A program made the position numbers and the translations under genes. Below are positions 1 to 7,085 of a DNA stretch of 47,795 bases, piece after piece. The notes under the pieces are model-generated. The model worked only from the letters and a program-made list of their open reading frames with translations. It was not told the DNA's origin and did no database searches. The stretch lies in NCBI GenBank assembly GCA_035551355.1, contig DASZNF010000119.1:1-47795 (forward strand), given 5' to 3'. This stretch comes from DATATV01 sp035551355. Lineage in GTDB: Bacteria; Actinomycetota; Actinomycetes; Mycobacteriales; Pseudonocardiaceae. The first letter of the stretch is position 1, and each line of letters starts with the position of its first letter.

Positions 1-900
1 GCTCAGCAGTTGTCCGCCATCACCGATCCGGCCGCGCACGCCACCGCCGCCGCTGGTTTTCAGCAGCAGATGATCCAGCAGAAGCAGGCGCACCAGCAGG
101 CGGCGACCGCGGTGGCGGCGTACGACAAGACGGTGACCCAGACTTCGGAGAACCAGCCCGCGTTCGCTCCAGCCCCGGTCGTGGCCAATCCGTCGGGCGG
201 GGACCAGAAACTGGGCAACGGCACCGGCGGGACCGGCTCGGGCGCGGGCAACGGTTCACGGCAGTCGCGCGGCACGAATCCGGGCGGCGGGATCCCCGGG
301 TCCGGCGGGCCGGGTAGTTCCGGTTCCACGGGGACGTCGGGTTATCCGGGTTCGGGCATCGGCTCGCCGGGGGCTGGGGTTCCCGGTGGCCAGACGACGA
401 CGTCGGGGTATCCGGGCGGCACCGGGACGCTGCCGGGCGCCGGTTATCCCGGCGGGGTCGGCGGCTACCCGGGTGACGACCAGTCGCGGGGCGGGCGTGG
501 CGGAAACGCGAACGGCGACCTCGGCGGCGGAATGTACGGGCCGATGGGTGGCGGCGGCGGTTCGATGGGCGGCTACGGCTCCGACATCCCCCGTTCGGGG
601 TCGGGGTACGGCGGCGGTTCCGGTGGGCTCGGGTCCGGCGGCGACACTGGTGCCGGATCGCGTGGTGGCGCCGGGGCGCGGGGCGGGGTCGGTGGCGCGG
701 CGGCCGAGGAAGCGGCGATGCGCAGCAGCACGGCGGGCGGTCGCGGGACAGCCGGGCAGAGCGGCATGCCGGGCGCGGGCCGAGGTGGCCGGAAGAACGA
801 CGACGCCGAACACAAGCGCGCCTCGTATCTGCTCGAGCCGGACGCCGAAGGAATCTTCGGCACCGACGAGGCGACCATTCCTCCGGTGATCGGCGGCTGA
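1..900 (+). CDS. C-terminal part of an ESX-associated PPE-like, Gly-rich protein (5' end outside window)
   Basis: The reading frame is open to the first base of the window, so the N-terminus is missing. The visible part begins with about 55 residues of Ala/Gln-rich helical sequence (AGFQQQMIQQKQAHQQAATA), which resembles the end of a PPE-like or WXG100-like helical domain. A long low-complexity Gly/Ser/Pro region with repeated GYPG units follows, roughly residues 60-250 of the visible part. It ends in an acidic tail with YLLEPDAEGIFGTDE and PPVIGG. From memory, this tail type recurs at the C-termini of PPE-domain proteins in Pseudonocardiaceae, which are linked to type VII secretion. Export through ESX is inferred. 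Helix plus Gly-rich linker plus conserved tail is seen directly. Confidence 0.7.
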   Translation, partial: AQQLSAITDPAAHATAAAGFQQQMIQQKQAHQQAATAVAAYDKTVTQTSENQPAFAPAPVVANPSGGDQKLGNGTGGTGSGAGNGSRQSRGTNPGGGIPGSGGPGSSGSTGTSGYPGSGIGSPGAGVPGGQTTTSGYPGGTGTLPGAGYPGGVGGYPGDDQSRGGRGGNANGDLGGGMYGPMGGGGGSMGGYGSDIPRSGSGYGGGSGGLGSGGDTGAGSRGGAGARGGVGGAAAEEAAMRSSTAGGRGTAGQSGMPGAGRGGRKNDDAEHKRASYLLEPDAEGIFGTDEATIPPVIGG

Positions 901-1197
901 TTCACCACCGTCTGGCCTGATTCCTTGTGGGCCAAGGAGTTCGCGGAGAATTCGTCCAGGGTTGGGTGGCGCCGCGGGACACCCCGGGGTGGTTGTGGTT
1001 GGCGCGAGCCGGGTCGGCGCCCGCGCCCGGCGATGATCATGATTCGCAGTCGCAGATCAAGTTCTGACCAGGCGGAACCGGGGGTTTCGTCATGGCGTGC
1101 GACACCTCCGGGTGTGGTCGCGCGGAGGCAGGAGTATCATCGCCCTCGGCTTTCAAGTCATTTTTCCGCCCATTTCGCCCCCACGGAGGTACTTGTG
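901..1197. other. intergenic region with a possible promoter
   Basis: No gene is supported here. A TATCAT hexamer at 1135-1140 could be the -10 element for the small ORF starting at 1198. The -35 region (about 1112-1117) matches TTGACA poorly. No clear terminator follows the Gly-rich gene. Confidence 0.4.
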
Positions 1198-1440
1198 ATG
1201 ACACCTGCGGCGCGCCGGGTGCCAGGTGTCGTGTTGCGTCGTCCGGCCGGGTCGCCCCGCCCCCAGGGTGTGACCAGCGTCTATGGCTATTCCCAGCGGG
1301 AATTCGCCAGGTTGACGCGCGCTCGGACGCTGCACCGCGTGACGAACGGCTACTACGCCGTCGTCTCCGATGACCAGATCGACGAGCCCGAGGTGACCGA
1401 GCCGGCCACCGAGAATGCCGTCACCGACGAATTGGATTAA
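1198..1440 (+). CDS. small protein resembling an isolated AbiEi-type winged-helix N-domain
   Basis: This is an 80-residue ORF. The ATG at 1198 is chosen because a strong GGAGG ribosome site (1184-1188) precedes it, and the longer in-frame reading upstream is Arg-rich and looks non-coding. The middle reads YSQREFARLTRARTLHRV followed by NGYYAVV. This is similar to the first winged-helix unit of AbiEi-family antitoxins, where a helix-turn-helix leads into a 'GxYxxx' strand. The last 25 residues are acidic and probably disordered. No AbiEii nucleotidyltransferase toxin lies nearby, so a type IV toxin-antitoxin role is not supported. A small DNA-binding protein is the best guess; it could also be an uncharacterised lineage-specific protein. 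Confidence 0.5.
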   Translation: MTPAARRVPGVVLRRPAGSPRPQGVTSVYGYSQREFARLTRARTLHRVTNGYYAVVSDDQIDEPEVTEPATENAVTDELD

Positions 1441-1472
1441 CGCCAACTCGCGTTAACCTTCACGGCCGGCCG

Positions 1473-1931
1473 TCAGCGCAGCGGAAATGGAATGCCGCGC
1501 TCCTCGGCCGGCCGAGCGCCGAAGATACGGCGTTCCGCCTCGGTGATCGCCAGATCGTTGATACTGGCCTCACGTCGGCGCATCAGCCCCTCCTCGGTGA
1601 ACTCCCACAGCTCGTTTCCGTAGCTGCGCCACCAGTTTCCCTCCGCGTCGTGGCATTCGTACTGGAACCGCACCGCGATCCGGTTGCCCTCGAACGCCCA
1701 GAGTTCCTTGCGCAGCGCGTAATCCAGCTCCCTTTCCCATTTCTGCCGCAGGAACCCGACGATCTCCGCCCGTCCCGTGACGAAACGGTTCCTGTTGCGC
1801 CACACCGAATCCTCGGTGTAGGCGCCGGCCACCTTCTCCGGATCACGGGTGTTCCAGGCGTCCTCGGCGGCCTGCACCTTGGCGGCGGCGGTCTGCGTGT
1901 CGAACGGGGGGAAGGGCGGGCGAGCGGTCAT
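1473..1931 (-). CDS. DUF1348 / NTF2-like (SnoaL-fold) family protein
   Basis: The protein has 152 residues and matches the DUF1348 nuclear transport factor 2-like fold. It has an N-terminal helix with AAEDAWNTRDPEKVAGAY, then DSVWRNRNRFVTGRAEIV, the tract KWERELDYALRKELWAF, and the strand region RFQYECHDAEGNWWRSYGNE. Members are small cone-shaped proteins of mostly unknown activity, often stress or detoxification related. The ATG at 1931 has a GGAGGA ribosome site 9 nt upstream. The gene is divergent from a TetR regulator, with two palindromes in the shared 93-bp promoter region, so it is probably repressed by that regulator. The family call is firm; the substrate is unknown. Confidence 0.85.
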   Translation of the reverse strand: MTARPPFPPFDTQTAAAKVQAAEDAWNTRDPEKVAGAYTEDSVWRNRNRFVTGRAEIVGFLRQKWERELDYALRKELWAFEGNRIAVRFQYECHDAEGNWWRSYGNELWEFTEEGLMRRREASINDLAITEAERRIFGARPAEERGIPFPLR

Positions 1932-1956
1932 GGCGGCTGGTCCTCCGAATCGGGTT

Positions 1957-1972
1957 GAGAACGTGCGTTCTC
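1957..1972. promoter_or_regulatory. operator half of a pair: imperfect palindrome GAGAACGTGCGTTCTC
   Basis: This is a 16-bp inverted repeat that differs from perfect symmetry only at the centre. It copies the perfect site at 1990-2005, with 33 bp between starts, about three helical turns. It lies between the divergent DUF1348 and TetR genes. This is the usual place for a TetR autoregulatory operator. Confidence 0.7.
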
Positions 1973-1978
1973 CGTCGC

Positions 1979-2007
1979 TTGCTAGAGTAGAGAACGTACG
2001 TTCTCAA
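1979..2007 (-). promoter_or_regulatory. putative promoter of the DUF1348 gene
   Basis: Read on the minus strand, TTGAGA (2007-2002) and TAGCAA (1984-1979) are separated by exactly 17 bp. The -35 box is the flank of the palindromic operator at 1990-2005, so a bound repressor would block it. Confidence 0.45.
1990..2005. promoter_or_regulatory. operator: perfect 16-bp palindrome GAGAACGTACGTTCTC
   Basis: This perfect dyad lies 20 bp before the start of the TetR gene and overlaps the likely -35 box of the divergent DUF1348 gene. It is paired with the near-identical site at 1957-1972. It is probably bound by the TetR protein encoded at 2025. Confidence 0.75.
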
Positions 2008-2024
2008 CACCAGAGGGAGGTGCG

Positions 2025-2570
2025 ATGGACCACGCCGAAGCGACCACCCGGCTGCTCGACGCGGCCGAGCGGCTGTTCTACGCGCGCGGCGTGCAGGCGG
2101 TCGGCATGGACGAGATCCGGGGCGCTTCCGGCGTGTCACTCAAGCGGCTCTACCAGTGCTTTCCGTCCAAGGAGGAACTGGTCGTCGGCTATCTGCGCCG
2201 GCGCGATCTGCGGTGGAACGCCGCGCTGGCCGAATCGGTCGCGCGCACCGAGGACCCGGTCGAGCGGCTCAACGCGGTGTTCGACTGGCTGCGGGAGTGG
2301 TTCACCGAGCCCGGATTTCGCGGCTGTGCGTTCCTGAACACCTTCGGGGAGCTGGGCGAGGCCCCGGCCATCGGGGCGGCGGTGCGGGCGCACAAGGAAG
2401 CGTTGCGCACCTATCTGGATGGGCTGGTCGAGGACGCCGGAATGCCGGAATCGCTCACCGATCAGTTGTATCTGTTGGTGGAGGGGGCCATCGTCACCGC
2501 GGCCGTCACCGGGAATCCGGACGCGGCCGAGCAGGCAAAGGCCGTGGTGGCCGCGCTACTCAACCACTGA
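2025..2570 (+). CDS. TetR family transcriptional repressor
   Basis: The protein has 181 residues. An N-terminal TetR helix-turn-helix spans about residues 8-52: TRLLDAAERLFYARGVQAVG, then DEIRGASGVSLKRLYQCF and PSKEELV. The C-terminal ligand domain includes the block GFRGCAFLNTFGELG, common in TetR proteins of the type beside small stress-protein genes. ATG 2025 is preceded by AGGGAGG at 2013-2019. The gene is divergent from the DUF1348 gene, and two matching palindromes occupy the shared promoter. Autoregulation and repression of the neighbour are therefore likely. The effector is unknown. Confidence 0.92.
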   Translation: MDHAEATTRLLDAAERLFYARGVQAVGMDEIRGASGVSLKRLYQCFPSKEELVVGYLRRRDLRWNAALAESVARTEDPVERLNAVFDWLREWFTEPGFRGCAFLNTFGELGEAPAIGAAVRAHKEALRTYLDGLVEDAGMPESLTDQLYLLVEGAIVTAAVTGNPDAAEQAKAVVAALLNH

Positions 2571-2639
2571 ACGGCACGCGCTTCGGCGGCAGCCGCCCGC
2601 GCAGCGCCACTCCGCGCCCCTGAGATCGCGCCCATCCCC

Positions 2640-3308
2640 TCAGGACGACGGCGCCGTGGTCGGCGAGCAGGCGGTCGAGCCGACGTAGATGTCGCCGGAC
2701 AGCGGGCCGCCGTCCGGGAACAGCTGGATGTGCATCAGGTTCAGCTCGATGCTGCCGTCGTTGGGTGAGGGCAGGACGACCTCGTTGAGCACCACTTTGG
2801 CCAGCACCGTGCCGTCCGCGCCGGTGATCTCCCGGGTGTAGTCGGTGGGCAGCGGGCTGGGCAGCCCGGTGATGCCGATCAGGTTGGCGTACTCCCAGTT
2901 GGCGTTGGTCGCGTTGACCTTGGCCGTGCAGGTGACCGTGTAGCTGCCCAGCGAGATCACCGGGCCGCCGTAGGAGCGCAGCGCGGTCAGGGTGAAGCTG
3001 GCGCCGGTCGCGGTGGACGTGCTGGTGTTCGCGGTGGCCTGGACGGTGCAGCTGCTGTGGCCAGTGCCGTAGCTGACCACGCCCGGCAGGCTGGCGCCCG
3101 AGGTGTCGCCGAAGGGCTGGCCGGCGAGGTCGCACTGGCCGACCGGCGCGACGGTGGAGGCCACCCCGTCCTGGACGACGCTGGCCGAGCCGAGAGAGGC
3201 CACTCCGGCCGGGTTGGTCGCCGCCGTGGCCGAGGACGCGCCCAGCAGCACGCCCGCGGCCAGCAGCACGCCGACCGTGCCGATGCCCCGCACACCCGTT
3301 CCGCGCAT
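2640..3308 (-). CDS. secreted choice-of-anchor P family-like protein
   Basis: The protein has 222 residues. A signal peptide of about 30 residues has Arg residues at the N-terminus, a hydrophobic core (GVLLAAGVLLGASS) and an ATA-A cleavage motif. The mature part is Ser/Thr/Gly/Ala-rich and probably beta-rich, with four Cys that could form two disulfides (CDLAGQ, SSCTVQ, VTCTAK, STACS). The pattern, including LNLMHIQLFPDG near the end, looks like actinobacterial 'choice-of-anchor P' surface or secreted proteins, whose function is unknown. ATG 3308 has an AAAGGAGAG ribosome site. No sorting motif or C-terminal membrane segment is visible, so release outside the cell is inferred. Confidence 0.7.
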   Translation of the reverse strand: MRGTGVRGIGTVGVLLAAGVLLGASSATAATNPAGVASLGSASVVQDGVASTVAPVGQCDLAGQPFGDTSGASLPGVVSYGTGHSSCTVQATANTSTSTATGASFTLTALRSYGGPVISLGSYTVTCTAKVNATNANWEYANLIGITGLPSPLPTDYTREITGADGTVLAKVVLNEVVLPSPNDGSIELNLMHIQLFPDGGPLSGDIYVGSTACSPTTAPSS

Positions 3309-3344
3309 CCGAACTCTCCTTTTCGCTCGCCTACCCAGGAGAAT

Positions 3345-3359
3345 CCCGGTTTCACCGGG
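3345..3359. repeat. short inverted repeat between hutI and the secreted-protein gene
   Basis: CCCGGT and ACCGGG are separated by TTC. The site lies in the 134-bp gap after hutI and before the next minus-strand gene. It could be a weak terminator of the hut operon, but no T tract follows. Confidence 0.3.
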
Positions 3360-3442
3360 GACGCACAGCAGTTGCCCGGGCAGTTACCTCGGTCGTGACC
3401 GATGATCACCCGGCCGGGAAGGTTCCGGTGACCGAACGTGGT

Positions 3443-4615
3443 TCAGGACGCCCAGCCGATCACCTGGCGGCCGGCCCGCCACACCGCGTGGGTGAGGGGC
3501 ATACCCGGCCGGTAGGCCAGGTGCACGACCGACGGCGCGTCCAGCACGTGCACGTCGGCCCGGGCGCCGGGGCACAACACGCCGACCGCGCCCGGACCGG
3601 ATTCGCGGCGCAGCGCCCGCGCCCCGCCCCAGGTGGCCGCGCGCACCGCCTCGGGCACGCTCATCCGCATTTGCAGCACCGCGGTCGCCACGCAGAAGGC
3701 CATGGACGAGGTGTAGGACGAGCCGGGGTTGCAGTTGGACGCCAGGGCCACGGTCGCCCCGGCGTCCAGCAGCCTGCGGGCGTCGGGCAGCGGCTGGCGG
3801 GTGGACAGGTCGCAGGCGGGCAGCAGGGTGGCCACCGTGTCCGAGCCGGCCAGACCGTCCACATCGGATGGTGTGAGGTGGGTGCAGTGGTCCACGCTGG
3901 CCGCGCCGAGTTCCACCGCGAGGCGCACCCCCGGCCCGGGACCGAGCTGGTTGCCGTGCACCCGCAGCCCCAAACCCTTGGCCTGCGCGGAAAGCAGCAC
4001 CTTGCGAGACTGGTCCTCATCGAACGCGCCGGTCTCGCAGAACACGTCGGCCCAGCGCACGTGCGGGGCCACCGCGTCCAGCATCGGCCCGCGCACCAGC
4101 TCCACGTACTCGTCCGGCGAATACTCCCCGGGCACCAGGTGGGCGCCCAGGAAGGTCACCTCGTCGGCTTCGGCCGCCGCGATCTCGGCCGCGCGCAGTT
4201 CGTGTTCGACGGTCAGGCCGTAGCCGGTTTTCGTTTCCAGGTAGGTGGTTCCGCCCGCGACCGCCTCGGCGAGGTGGCGGCGCAGGTTGGCCGCGAGGGT
4301 GTCCGGATCGGCCGCGCGGGTGGCGGCCACGGTGGTCGCGATGCCGCCCGCCTGGTAGGGCTGCCCGGCCATCCGGGCGCCGAACTCGGCCGTGCGGTCC
4401 CCGGCGAACACCAGGTGGGTGTGACTGTCCACCCAGCCGGGCAGCACGGCCCGTCCGTCCACATCGACTCGGTAGTCGGCCGCGGGCGCCTCGGCCGCCA
4501 GGCCGACCCAGGCGATCCGGCCGCCGTCGAGCACCAGCGCGGCGTCGGTCAGTACGCCGAGTTCCGGGTCGTTGGTGGTCAGTTCGCCGATGCCGGTGAT
4601 GAGGGTGCCGGCCAC
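3443..4615 (-). CDS. hutI: imidazolonepropionase (EC 3.5.2.7)
   Basis: The protein has 390 residues, the normal length for the family. It hydrolyses 4-imidazolone-5-propionate to N-formimino-L-glutamate, the third step of histidine catabolism. Amidohydrolase signatures are present in order: DSHTH at residues 63-67 (metal), ETKTGYGL, FLGAHLVPGEY, HGNQLG, and a late ALASNCNPGSS block. The GTG at 4615 is chosen because it has a GGGAGG site 8 nt upstream (minus strand, 4629-4624) and gives the expected N-terminus TLITGIGELTTND. The much longer open frame upstream only shadows hutF. The start overlaps the end of hutF by 37 bp. It is the last gene of the hut operon. Confidence 0.95.
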   Translation of the reverse strand: MAGTLITGIGELTTNDPELGVLTDAALVLDGGRIAWVGLAAEAPAADYRVDVDGRAVLPGWVDSHTHLVFAGDRTAEFGARMAGQPYQAGGIATTVAATRAADPDTLAANLRRHLAEAVAGGTTYLETKTGYGLTVEHELRAAEIAAAEADEVTFLGAHLVPGEYSPDEYVELVRGPMLDAVAPHVRWADVFCETGAFDEDQSRKVLLSAQAKGLGLRVHGNQLGPGPGVRLAVELGAASVDHCTHLTPSDVDGLAGSDTVATLLPACDLSTRQPLPDARRLLDAGATVALASNCNPGSSYTSSMAFCVATAVLQMRMSVPEAVRAATWGGARALRRESGPGAVGVLCPGARADVHVLDAPSVVHLAYRPGMPLTHAVWRAGRQVIGWAS

Positions 4616-5892
4616 AGTGCATGCCTCCCGTCGGTGATCACGGTTCTCCCGCCGACCACCACGGTATGCACATCGGCCGCGCCGGCCGCGAGGATGGCCT
4701 GATCCGGTCGTACACCCGCGGTGCGCGGAGTGTCCAATCGCACCGCGACCAGATCGGCCGGCGCGCCGACGACCAGGCATCCGGCCCCGGGCCGGCCGAG
4801 CGCGGCGTGACCGGCGGCGGTGGCCGAGGTCACCAACTCGGCCGGGGTGAACCGGCCGCGCCGGCCGGCGCGCAGGCGTTCGCCGTACTCCAGCGACCGC
4901 GCCTCGACGAACGGGTCGATCACCGCGTGCTGATCGCTGCCCAGGGCCAGCACCGCGCCCGCGTCGGCCAGCTCCCGGGCCGGGCCGATGCCGTCGGCCA
5001 GGTCGGCCTCGGTGGTCGGGCAGAAACAGGCGGTGGCGCGGGCCGCGCCGAGCAGGCCGATGTCGGTGTTGGTCAGATGGGTGGCGTGCACGGCGGTGGT
5101 GTGCTCGGTCAGCGCGCCGTGCTGGTGCAGCAGTTCGGTCGGGGTGCGCCGGTAGGCGGCGTGGCAGGCCTCGTTCTCGGCGGGCTGTTCGGACAGGTGC
5201 ACGTGCAGTGGCGCGTTGTTTTCCTTGGCCCACAAGGCGATCGGCGCGATGGCGGTGTCGGGCACGGCCCGGACCGAGTGGATCGCCGCGCCGATGCGGA
5301 CATCCGGTGCGCCGGCGTACCGGGCGGCTAGCTCGTCGACCCGGGCCGCCCACGCGTCGGCGTCGCCGTCACCGAAGCGCAGTTGCGGCGGTGAGAGCGG
5401 GGCGCCGATGCCGCCGGTGAGGTAACAGGTGTCCAGCAGGGTCAGCCGGATACCCGCGTCCCGGGCGGCCGCGATCAGCGCCTCGCCCATCGCGTTCGGA
5501 TCGGCGTAGCGGGCGCCGCCGGGGGCGTGGTGCAGGTAATGGAACTCGCCGACCGCGGTGTAGCCGGCCAGCAGCATCTCGGTGTAGACGCGGGTGGCCA
5601 GTTCCCGGTAACTGTCCGGGTCGAGCCGCGCGGCCTCGGCGTACATGGCTTCGCGCCAGGTCCAGAACGTGCCGCCGCCGGCGTGGGTGCGACCGCGCAG
5701 CGCCCGGTGGAACGCGTGCGAATGTCCGTTGGCGAAACCGGGAAAAGTCAGTCCCGGCAACACGATCGCGTCACCATCGGAGTCCACTTCGGACTCGACC
5801 GAAACAAGAGTGCCGGAGGAGTCACAGTGCAGCAGCACGTGGTCGTGCACGCCGTCGGGCAGCCAGGCCCGCTCGCACCAGTACGCGGTCAC
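4579..5892 (-). CDS. hutF: formimidoylglutamate deiminase (EC 3.5.3.13)
   Basis: The protein has 437 residues. It deiminates N-formimino-L-glutamate to N-formyl-L-glutamate and ammonia, which defines the two-step branch of histidine degradation. Amidohydrolase metal ligands are visible: GHSHAFHRALRG near residue 57, HVHLSEQP in the middle, HATHLT, and LGSDQHAVIDP. The GTG at 5892 is preferred because its GTGA overlaps the stop of the preceding gene by 4 bp, matching the ATGA junctions elsewhere in the operon. A GTG two codons further upstream (5898) is also possible. HutF and the upstream M20 hydrolase are probably consecutive steps. Confidence 0.93.
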   Translation of the reverse strand: MTAYWCERAWLPDGVHDHVLLHCDSSGTLVSVESEVDSDGDAIVLPGLTFPGFANGHSHAFHRALRGRTHAGGGTFWTWREAMYAEAARLDPDSYRELATRVYTEMLLAGYTAVGEFHYLHHAPGGARYADPNAMGEALIAAARDAGIRLTLLDTCYLTGGIGAPLSPPQLRFGDGDADAWAARVDELAARYAGAPDVRIGAAIHSVRAVPDTAIAPIALWAKENNAPLHVHLSEQPAENEACHAAYRRTPTELLHQHGALTEHTTAVHATHLTNTDIGLLGAARATACFCPTTEADLADGIGPARELADAGAVLALGSDQHAVIDPFVEARSLEYGERLRAGRRGRFTPAELVTSATAAGHAALGRPGAGCLVVGAPADLVAVRLDTPRTAGVRPDQAILAAGAADVHTVVVGGRTVITDGRHALWPAPSSPASAN

Positions 5893-7085
5893 CGGCACAG
5901 GTGGGCCACCGCCTCGGCCAGCGCCGCGGTCCCGGCCGCGCAGTCGGCCGGTTCGGCGTGTTCCTCCGGCGCGTGGCTGATGCCGGTGGGGTTGCGCACG
6001 AACACCATCGCGGTGGGCACCCGCGCGGCCAGCACCCCGGCGTCGTGGCCGGCGCCGGTCGGGATCTTGGGCACCCCGCCCAGGTGCGCGGCCAGGTCGT
6101 CGCGCAGTCCGGCGTCGAAGTGGACCAGATCACCGTAGGATTCCTCGCGCACGACCAGGTCGCAGCCCTCGGCCACCGAGGCGTCCTGCGCGGCCGTGCT
6201 GATCTCGGCCACCACGTCCTGGGTTTCCCGCCGGGACATGCCGCGCGCGTCCAGCCAGAAGTCGACCGACGAGGCGATCACGTTGGTGCCACCGGGAACC
6301 GGGGTCAGCCGGCCGATGGTGGCCCGGGTGCCCGCGTGCCGGCTCGCGGCCCGGCGGGCGGCCAGCACCGCGGTCGCGGCGGGCAGCATCGGGTCGTGCC
6401 GCTCGGTCAGCTGCGTGGTGCCCGCGTGGTTGCCCTGTCCGCGCACGGTGAACCGCCAGCGGCCATGGGCCAGGATGGACGAGGCCACCGCGACCGGCGC
6501 CGGCTTGTCCAGTTTCGCCAGCAACCGGCCCTGTTCCACGTGCAGTTCCACGAAACAGCCGATCCGGCCCAGCGTTTCCTCGTCCGGGCCGAGGTGTTCG
6601 GGGTCCAGGCCGAACTCGCCGGTCGCCTCGGCCAGGCTGATCCCGTCCGGGTCGCGCAGAGCTCGGGCGGCGTCGGGGTCGATCGCGCCCGCGGTCAGCT
6701 TGGAGCCCAGGCAGGGCACCCCGAACCGGCCGCCCTCCTCCTCCACGAAGACCGCGATCGCCAGCGGCCGGTTCGGGGTGAACCCCTTGGCCCGCAAGGT
6801 TTCCACCGCGTCCAGCGCGCTGGTCACGCCGAGCGGGCCGTCGAACTCGCCGCCGCCGGGCACCGAATCGAGGTGGCTGCCGGTGACCACCGCGTCCGGG
6901 CCGGGCGCGCCCCACCAGGCCCACAGGTTGCCGTTGCGGTCGCCGGTGACGTCCAGGCCCAGCCGGGCCGCCCGCTCGGTGAACCACTCGCGCAGTTCCG
7001 CATCGGCCGAATCGAAGCCGTGCCGGGAGTAGCCGCCGCGGGTGCGGTCCCGGCCGACGTCGGCGATCTCCTCCAGCAGGCTCAT
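5889..7085 (-). CDS. M20-family amidohydrolase (allantoate amidohydrolase/N-carbamoylase type), probable N-formylglutamate deformylase
   Basis: The protein has 398 residues. It belongs to the metallo-hydrolase group with allantoate amidohydrolase, L-N-carbamoylase and beta-ureidopropionase. Metal-site motifs include TGSHLDSVPGGGEFDG (His71), FVEEEGGRFG, ELHVEQG, and GAGHDA near the C-terminus. The family removes N-carbamoyl or similar small acyl groups from amino acids. It sits between hutU and hutF with 4-bp overlaps on both sides (ATGA with hutU, GTGA with hutF). No classical hutG is present in the window, so removal of the formyl group from N-formylglutamate is the most economical role. 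That role is inferred from context; annotation pipelines would call it allantoate amidohydrolase. Confidence 0.85.
   Translation of the reverse strand: MSLLEEIADVGRDRTRGGYSRHGFDSADAELREWFTERAARLGLDVTGDRNGNLWAWWGAPGPDAVVTGSHLDSVPGGGEFDGPLGVTSALDAVETLRAKGFTPNRPLAIAVFVEEEGGRFGVPCLGSKLTAGAIDPDAARALRDPDGISLAEATGEFGLDPEHLGPDEETLGRIGCFVELHVEQGRLLAKLDKPAPVAVASSILAHGRWRFTVRGQGNHAGTTQLTERHDPMLPAATAVLAARRAASRHAGTRATIGRLTPVPGGTNVIASSVDFWLDARGMSRRETQDVVAEISTAAQDASVAEGCDLVVREESYGDLVHFDAGLRDDLAAHLGGVPKIPTGAGHDAGVLAARVPTAMVFVRNPTGISHAPEEHAEPADCAAGTAALAEAVAHLCR

Noticed and set aside
925..1197. Longer N-terminus for the small winged-helix-like ORF
   Set aside because: The extension is Arg/Ser-rich and lacks a ribosome site, while ATG 1198 has GGAGG.
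1198..1440. Complete type IV toxin-antitoxin system
   Set aside because: No AbiEii-like nucleotidyltransferase is next to the small ORF.
3395..4702. Plus-strand open frame opposite hutI
   Set aside because: The composition (Gly/His/Gln/Arg-rich) and exact overlap with hutI mark it as an artefact.
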